The position numbers were made by a program, and so were the translations under genes. A stretch of 39,174 nucleotides of DNA from Thermoanaerobaculia bacterium (GTDB lineage: Bacteria > Acidobacteriota > Thermoanaerobaculia > UBA5066): NCBI GenBank assembly GCA_022071945.1, contig JAJVIN010000059.1:1-39174 (forward strand). Reading direction: 5' to 3'. How positions within the stretch are numbered: the first letter of the stretch is position 1; each line of letters starts with the position of its first letter. The notes under the pieces were generated by a model. That model ran no database searches, had not been told where the DNA came from, and worked only from the letters and a program-made list of their open reading frames with translations. Of the stretch, positions 32,942 through 39,174 are shown piece by piece.

Positions 32942-35901
32942 CGGGCTCCTCGTCTCTTGGGCGGAGACAGGACGAGAACTTCGGGTTGCTTGGAGAGGTT
33001 GTCGTTGAGGGTGGCGAAGGCCAGGACGCGGCCATCGCCCTCGAGAACCTTCATCAGAATCGTCAGCCCGTCCCAGGCCCGGTCTCCGAGGTCGAGGCCC
33101 GGGGCCGGTGACGAGAAGATCTTCGTCATCTGAAAGTACTGGTTGGGCGCGATGTCGTACTCCCGTGGAGTTCCGACGACGTCGCCGTTCTTGTCGACGG
33201 CCCTGACCTGCACACGGCAAGTCTTGCCGGCAACCTCCACGACGTGGAAGTTGGTCCGGCGTTCCACGGTCTCCTCGAGCCCCGGGAGCTGCCGTTCCCC
33301 GTCGGTATTGCTCTTGTCGGTCCACTCGGGGGCCCCCGACTCGAGCGCGGCCACGCGGGTCTGCTTCTCGCCCTTCGATGGGTCGGCCGGATCGACGAGC
33401 GCCGAGATCAGGGCTTCGGCCGCCATCTGCGGCAAGGCAGATTCGGCCCCGGGGAGGGTGCGAATGCTGATCCACCCGTAAGTCGGTGTCTCGGCCGTCA
33501 TTCCGAAGGCCTCGCCGATGACGTCCGTGTAGGTCTTGATGGCGCGTGGAGCGATCTCTTCCTCGGCGGAGTCCGCAACCCTGGCTTCACCCGTTGTGGT
33601 GTCGACGTAGTGATAGGTGAGCGTGACCTTTCCGGAAGTGAGTTCCGAGGTGTTCTCGATCGTGAGCTTGGTCGAAAAGAGCGTGTCCTGTCCGGGGCTC
33701 TTGACGGCCGCGGGGAGGACGAGGAGGCTCTCGGCGGCGGCCGGGGACATCGGGTTCTTCCCGCCGGTGCTACTGATGGGAGCGACGCGTCTCGCGCTGA
33801 ACGAGGCGAAGCTGTTGGTGACGTTGTCGAGGAGCTGGCCGCGTGCGACGACCTTGCCCTCTCCCTGGGTGACCCGGATCTCGGCGAAGCCGTTGTCGAG
33901 CACTCTGCCCGGCTCCGCGCGGTCGACGATTCCCGTCAGCGCCGTGACGGACAGCGGGGCCACGGTGAAGGGGATGGACTGTCCGACCTTCTTCCCGGAC
34001 TGGTCGAACACCTCGACAAGGCCTTGGGCGGCGGCTCCGGCCGTTTCGCTGACCTGCACGTTGTAGCGCTTGGATTCGGAGGACTGAACCCAGGACAGAC
34101 GCAACCGCCCGTCGCCGGCTCCCACTCCCTCGCCGCCGGTGACGGGTTCCATGGCGCCCGAAAAGCGGAGAGTGTTGTCCTCGCCGAGCGTCGACTGAAC
34201 AGAGGAACGGATGATCAGGGAATCGAGGCTCGAGGATCGGATCTCGACGAGTCCCGTTCCCTCGGAGAGCCCGAATGCCGACTGGACCATGTCCGAGAGC
34301 TGAAGTGTCTGACCCGCCGGAATCAGGAGTCCGGCGGTTTTCAGGACGCGGTCGTCCTTGCGCCCGTCTGCCTCCAGGGGGGTCCAGTAGAGATCGATCG
34401 TGACATCGGCGGCGCCGATGTTGCGGATCCAGCCGTCGGTCATATAAAGGGCTCCCCGCAGACCTGGGGACCTGACGACGACGGGGAGGATCAGGGAGTC
34501 CGTTCCGGCCGGACGTCCTCCCCCGGCACTGCCGGCGGGATTCGGGGTCTCGATGTCGAGGACCTCCACGACGGCCGCGTCCGAGGATGAGATCCGGCCG
34601 CCCGCGATGGAAACCTTGAGGAAGGTCCGCAGGGGAGGAAGGCCGTCCTCCCGGGTGCGCTTCGACCGGTCGACCGAGAGGTTCAGTGTGACTTCGCCCG
34701 AAGGCGGGACCGGGTTCGCGAAGGCAGCCGGGTCGAGGACCAGCCATGTGCCGCCCGGCCCGATGCTGGGGGAAAGGTAGACGGTCCCGCCGGACGGAAG
34801 AGGCCCGATGCGAAGCTTGACCGTCTGGGGTGGCGGGTTGGCTCCCTTCGGCGCCGAGAATGTGAGGCGCTTGGCCGAAGCACTGATGCCCACCCCGGAG
34901 ACGTCCCCTGATCCGCCCGTGACCTGGAGAGTCACTGGGGTGGCGATCCGGCTGTTGCCTGAGAGCCCCTCGAGAGTGCCGGAACTGAAACCGGGCACGG
35001 CGACGGCGGCGGGCGTGGCGCGGAGGGTGAGCTCTCCGTCCTCCCCCGGGCGAAGGGTGAGCGAGGAGGGAGAAACCGTGAAGAATCCGCCCGTGGCGGT
35101 GAAGGAGATCAGGGCGGCCTCCTGGCCCAGATTGCGCACCTTCACTTCCGCCTCGGGGGGGGTACCTCCGCGCTCGACGACCCAGCTGGGACCGGGCCTC
35201 GTGAAAGAGAATCTCCCGGTGGAGGGAGATGGAGGAGCCTGAACGAGGAGGACGAGCGGACCCGAGTTCTGACCGGCCGTCCCGCACGGTTGCACCGCCC
35301 GGACGCGAACGTAGAGCTTGGATTCCGAGAGGACCTGGGGAATGGTGTAGATGTACGAAGTCCCGGAGACGGTGACCGTTTGCTCGAGAGGAACAAAGGC
35401 GTTCGTCTTGGAGATCTCGAGGATGTAGGTCCCTCCGTTCTGGAGGGCTTCGGCCTTGGACCAGTTGATGGTGTACCTCTGCCCGATGACGACCGTGGCG
35501 CTGTCGGGGTCGATCTCCGGCCGTCCGGGGGGCGAGCAGGGAGACGTGATGATGATCCTGCCGTTTCGCGTGCAGGTTTCGGTTCCCTCGGAGACCCGGA
35601 CGCTCCAGTCAAACGATCCAGCGCGCGTGTATTGGTGACGAGGCTTGTTCGTTCCCTCCGAAAACTGCCCATCTCCGAAAGCCCACAGGAACTGACGCTG
35701 TCCCGTGCAGTCACGACTCTCGGTCTCGACTTCGAACTCGACAGCCTCTTCGGTCGTCCCGGTCAGCGGGGCCGTCTTCACCGAGCAGGCGAGGACGCAG
35801 GTGGCCTGCAATGGAGTGGAGAGGCCGAGAGGGCTGGAGAGGATGCCTGCCAGAATCAGCGAGGCAAGGGGAGAGGAGATCGACGAACCGGGACGATGCA
35901 T
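32938..35901 (-). CDS. Large secreted multi-domain (PKD/FnIII/Ig-like) protein
   Basis: 987 residues with an N-terminal signal peptide (hydrophobic ASLILAGILSSPLGL, cleavage near residue 33). Four segments follow. Residues ~40-110 are a PKD-like domain (FLWAFGDGQFSEG, HQYTRAGSFDWSVRV). Residues ~125-215 are fibronectin-III-like. Two Ig/BACON-like domains occupy about 220-430 (SWVVERGG, then SSLTLRPGEDGELTL). Residues ~460-987 form a long beta-rich region with two similar segments (LPVVVRSPG near 475, LPAAVKSPG near 735), suggesting an internal duplication. No catalytic motif, sortase signal or Por-type tail was recognised. It is probably a cell-surface or extracellular scaffold. Its stop overlaps the start of the FadL-like gene. 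Confidence 0.8.
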   Translation of the reverse strand: MHRPGSSISSPLASLILAGILSSPLGLSTPLQATCVLACSVKTAPLTGTTEEAVEFEVETESRDCTGQRQFLWAFGDGQFSEGTNKPRHQYTRAGSFDWSVRVSEGTETCTRNGRIIITSPCSPPGRPEIDPDSATVVIGQRYTINWSKAEALQNGGTYILEISKTNAFVPLEQTVTVSGTSYIYTIPQVLSESKLYVRVRAVQPCGTAGQNSGPLVLLVQAPPSPSTGRFSFTRPGPSWVVERGGTPPEAEVKVRNLGQEAALISFTATGGFFTVSPSSLTLRPGEDGELTLRATPAAVAVPGFSSGTLEGLSGNSRIATPVTLQVTGGSGDVSGVGISASAKRLTFSAPKGANPPPQTVKLRIGPLPSGGTVYLSPSIGPGGTWLVLDPAAFANPVPPSGEVTLNLSVDRSKRTREDGLPPLRTFLKVSIAGGRISSSDAAVVEVLDIETPNPAGSAGGGRPAGTDSLILPVVVRSPGLRGALYMTDGWIRNIGAADVTIDLYWTPLEADGRKDDRVLKTAGLLIPAGQTLQLSDMVQSAFGLSEGTGLVEIRSSSLDSLIIRSSVQSTLGEDNTLRFSGAMEPVTGGEGVGAGDGRLRLSWVQSSESKRYNVQVSETAGAAAQGLVEVFDQSGKKVGQSIPFTVAPLSVTALTGIVDRAEPGRVLDNGFAEIRVTQGEGKVVARGQLLDNVTNSFASFSARRVAPISSTGGKNPMSPAAAESLLVLPAAVKSPGQDTLFSTKLTIENTSELTSGKVTLTYHYVDTTTGEARVADSAEEEIAPRAIKTYTDVIGEAFGMTAETPTYGWISIRTLPGAESALPQMAAEALISALVDPADPSKGEKQTRVAALESGAPEWTDKSNTDGERQLPGLEETVERRTNFHVVEVAGKTCRVQVRAVDKNGDVVGTPREYDIAPNQYFQMTKIFSSPAPGLDLGDRAWDGLTILMKVLEGDGRVLAFATLNDNLSKQPEVLVLSPPKRRGAR

Positions 35902-36008
35902 GTTTTCCTCGGTGGCTGTGTCTGGCGAGCAGACGGGTCTTGGATCTGGCTGCGGAACGGTCCGCCGGGCTTTCCCTGGGGGAATCTGTTCGGGGACTGG
36001 GGTCTGGG

Positions 36009-36029
36009 CGTTTCGTGTGGACCGAAACG
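36009..36029. promoter_or_regulatory. Inverted repeat CGTTTCG-N7-CGAAACG upstream of the secreted-protein operon
   Basis: Perfect 7-bp arms with a 7-base spacer in the 189-bp gap between the histidine kinase 3' end and the start of the 987-residue protein (35901), about 108 bases upstream of that start. It could be an operator near the operon promoter or a terminator-like hairpin for the kinase gene; no T tract follows. Confidence 0.4.
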
Positions 36030-36090
36030 GGGAGCCCCGGGCACCCCGGTCATCATGGCACGGGGAGCGAAGGAAACGTGGTGACCTCCA

Positions 36091-38472
<2,382 letters not shown>

Positions 38473-38605
38473 GGGGCCCTCCGGCTTCAGCGCTTCGATG
38501 TGCGTTGTGTCGTCTTGCCGAAATGATAATCCCCCCTCCCGTGCCTCCAGCTGATAGCTATTCAAGGGACAGGCAATTTCTTTGGGATCAGGGTAGGATA
38601 AGGGG

Positions 38606-39109
38606 GTGAGGCGGGCGAGGGCGTTTCTGGAGGAGGGGTCGCAGGCGGGGTTCTTCCACTGCCTGTCGCGGGTGGTCGACCGGAGGTTCATCCTCGGCGA
38701 TCCCGAAAAGGAGACCTTCCGCAGGATCCTCCGCCAGTGCGAGATCTTCTACGGCGTCAGGGTCTTGACTTACTGCCTCATGTCCAACCACTTCCACATC
38801 CTCGTCGAGGTCCCCGAACCTCAGGTCCTGACCGAGGAGGAAGTGCTGCGGCGGGTTTCCGCCCTCTACCCCCAGAAGTTCGTCACCGGACTCCGGAACG
38901 ACCTCGACACCTTCCGGAAGGCCGGCCTCGACTCTTTCGCCCAGGATCTCCTCGACTCCTTCACCCGGAGGATGTGGAGCCTTTCCAACTTCATGAAGTC
39001 GCTCAAACAGCGCTTCTCGAGCTTCTACAACAGGAACCACGAGCGCACGGCTTCAACGCTCGCCAGAAGTGATCCACATGTGCTCGTGAGAAGTGATCCA
39101 CCCGTGTAG
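38606..39109 (+). pseudogene. Truncated REP-associated (Y1/HUH) transposase
   Basis: The 167-residue frame from the GTG at 38606 begins like RAYT-type transposases: [40 protein letters not shown] with the HUH pair (HFH), then a helical insert and SLSNFMKSLKQRFSSFYNRNHERT. In relatives the next part is Gly-rich (like GTLWEERFKS) and the protein runs on for 100 or more residues. Here, after HERT at about base 39055, it changes to an unrelated 19-residue tail encoded by direct repeats and stops. It is therefore most likely broken by an inserted element whose end is at the right edge. RAYT proteins act on REP hairpins; none were found next to it. Confidence 0.7.
39065..39101. repeat. Direct repeats AGAAGTGATCCAC (24-base period)
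   Basis: The 13-mer AGAAGTGATCCAC occurs at 39065-39077 and 39089-39101, start to start 24 bases, both followed two bases later by GTG. Short repeats of this look, placed at the edge of a broken gene, resemble the repeated terminal sites of IS21-family elements. The element itself would lie beyond 39174, so its identity is unconfirmed. Confidence 0.5.
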
Positions 39110-39174
39110 AGAGGGTTCTGATCAGCATCATCCGCCGAAGGCGCCTGAGGCGGGTCGACAGGACGGCCATGGAA

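Overview
The window is a GC-rich, gene-dense bacterial chromosome segment with about 24 genes. Many are joined by 4-base GTGA overlaps, and no rRNA, tRNA or CRISPR array is visible. A Ser/Thr kinase with a long C-terminal helical extension, a hybrid histidine kinase, FadL-like and PKD-type surface proteins and a hydrogenase-related complex together suggest an Acidobacteriota-like organism (perhaps Thermoanaerobaculia). This is inference from gene style, not from a marker gene. Both ends look disturbed: a hydrolase C-terminus with unrelated sequence on its left, and a transposase ORF on the right that loses its family C-terminus next to short direct repeats.

Left part (1-9900): a truncated hydrolase, a POT/PTR-family transporter and, divergently, a secreted thioredoxin-like protein followed by SbcD and SbcC (double-strand-break nuclease with a zinc hook). 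Convergent to these are a small methyltransferase and a membrane glycosyltransferase. They lie downstream of the hydrogenase-related operon on the same strand.

Central operon (9975-17988, minus strand): an HTH-EIIA(PTS) fusion regulator, then HyfB, HyfC, HyfE, HyfF, HyfG and HyfI-like subunits, tightly packed. The HyfG-like large subunit has lost all Ni-binding cysteines, and its chain ends without a cleavable tail. This is therefore best read as an energy-converting hydrogenase-related (Ehr) ion-pumping complex with an unknown electron reaction, not a hydrogenase. The HyfI-like subunit carries a fused two-cluster ferredoxin. An 8-bp inverted repeat in front of the HTH-EIIA gene may be its operator.

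Right-centre (18132-23865): a class-C-type acid phosphatase lipoprotein; an 889-residue tandem fusion of two tyrosine phenol-lyase-like domains; a divergent Lrp/AsnC regulator; and a LuxR-type regulator divergent from a cupin with an inverted repeat between them. In the lyase fusion the two halves have lost complementary sets of active-site motifs. This is the most striking finding in the window.

Right part (23867-39174): a polyprenyl-phosphate-sugar cassette (GT39-like membrane protein diverging from DprE1-like, DprE2-like and GT2 genes); a Ser/Thr kinase; a secreted 987-residue multi-domain protein overlapping a FadL/OmpP1-like barrel; a hybrid histidine kinase with REC-REC-HPt and a Cys/His-rich PAS domain; and the disrupted transposase.
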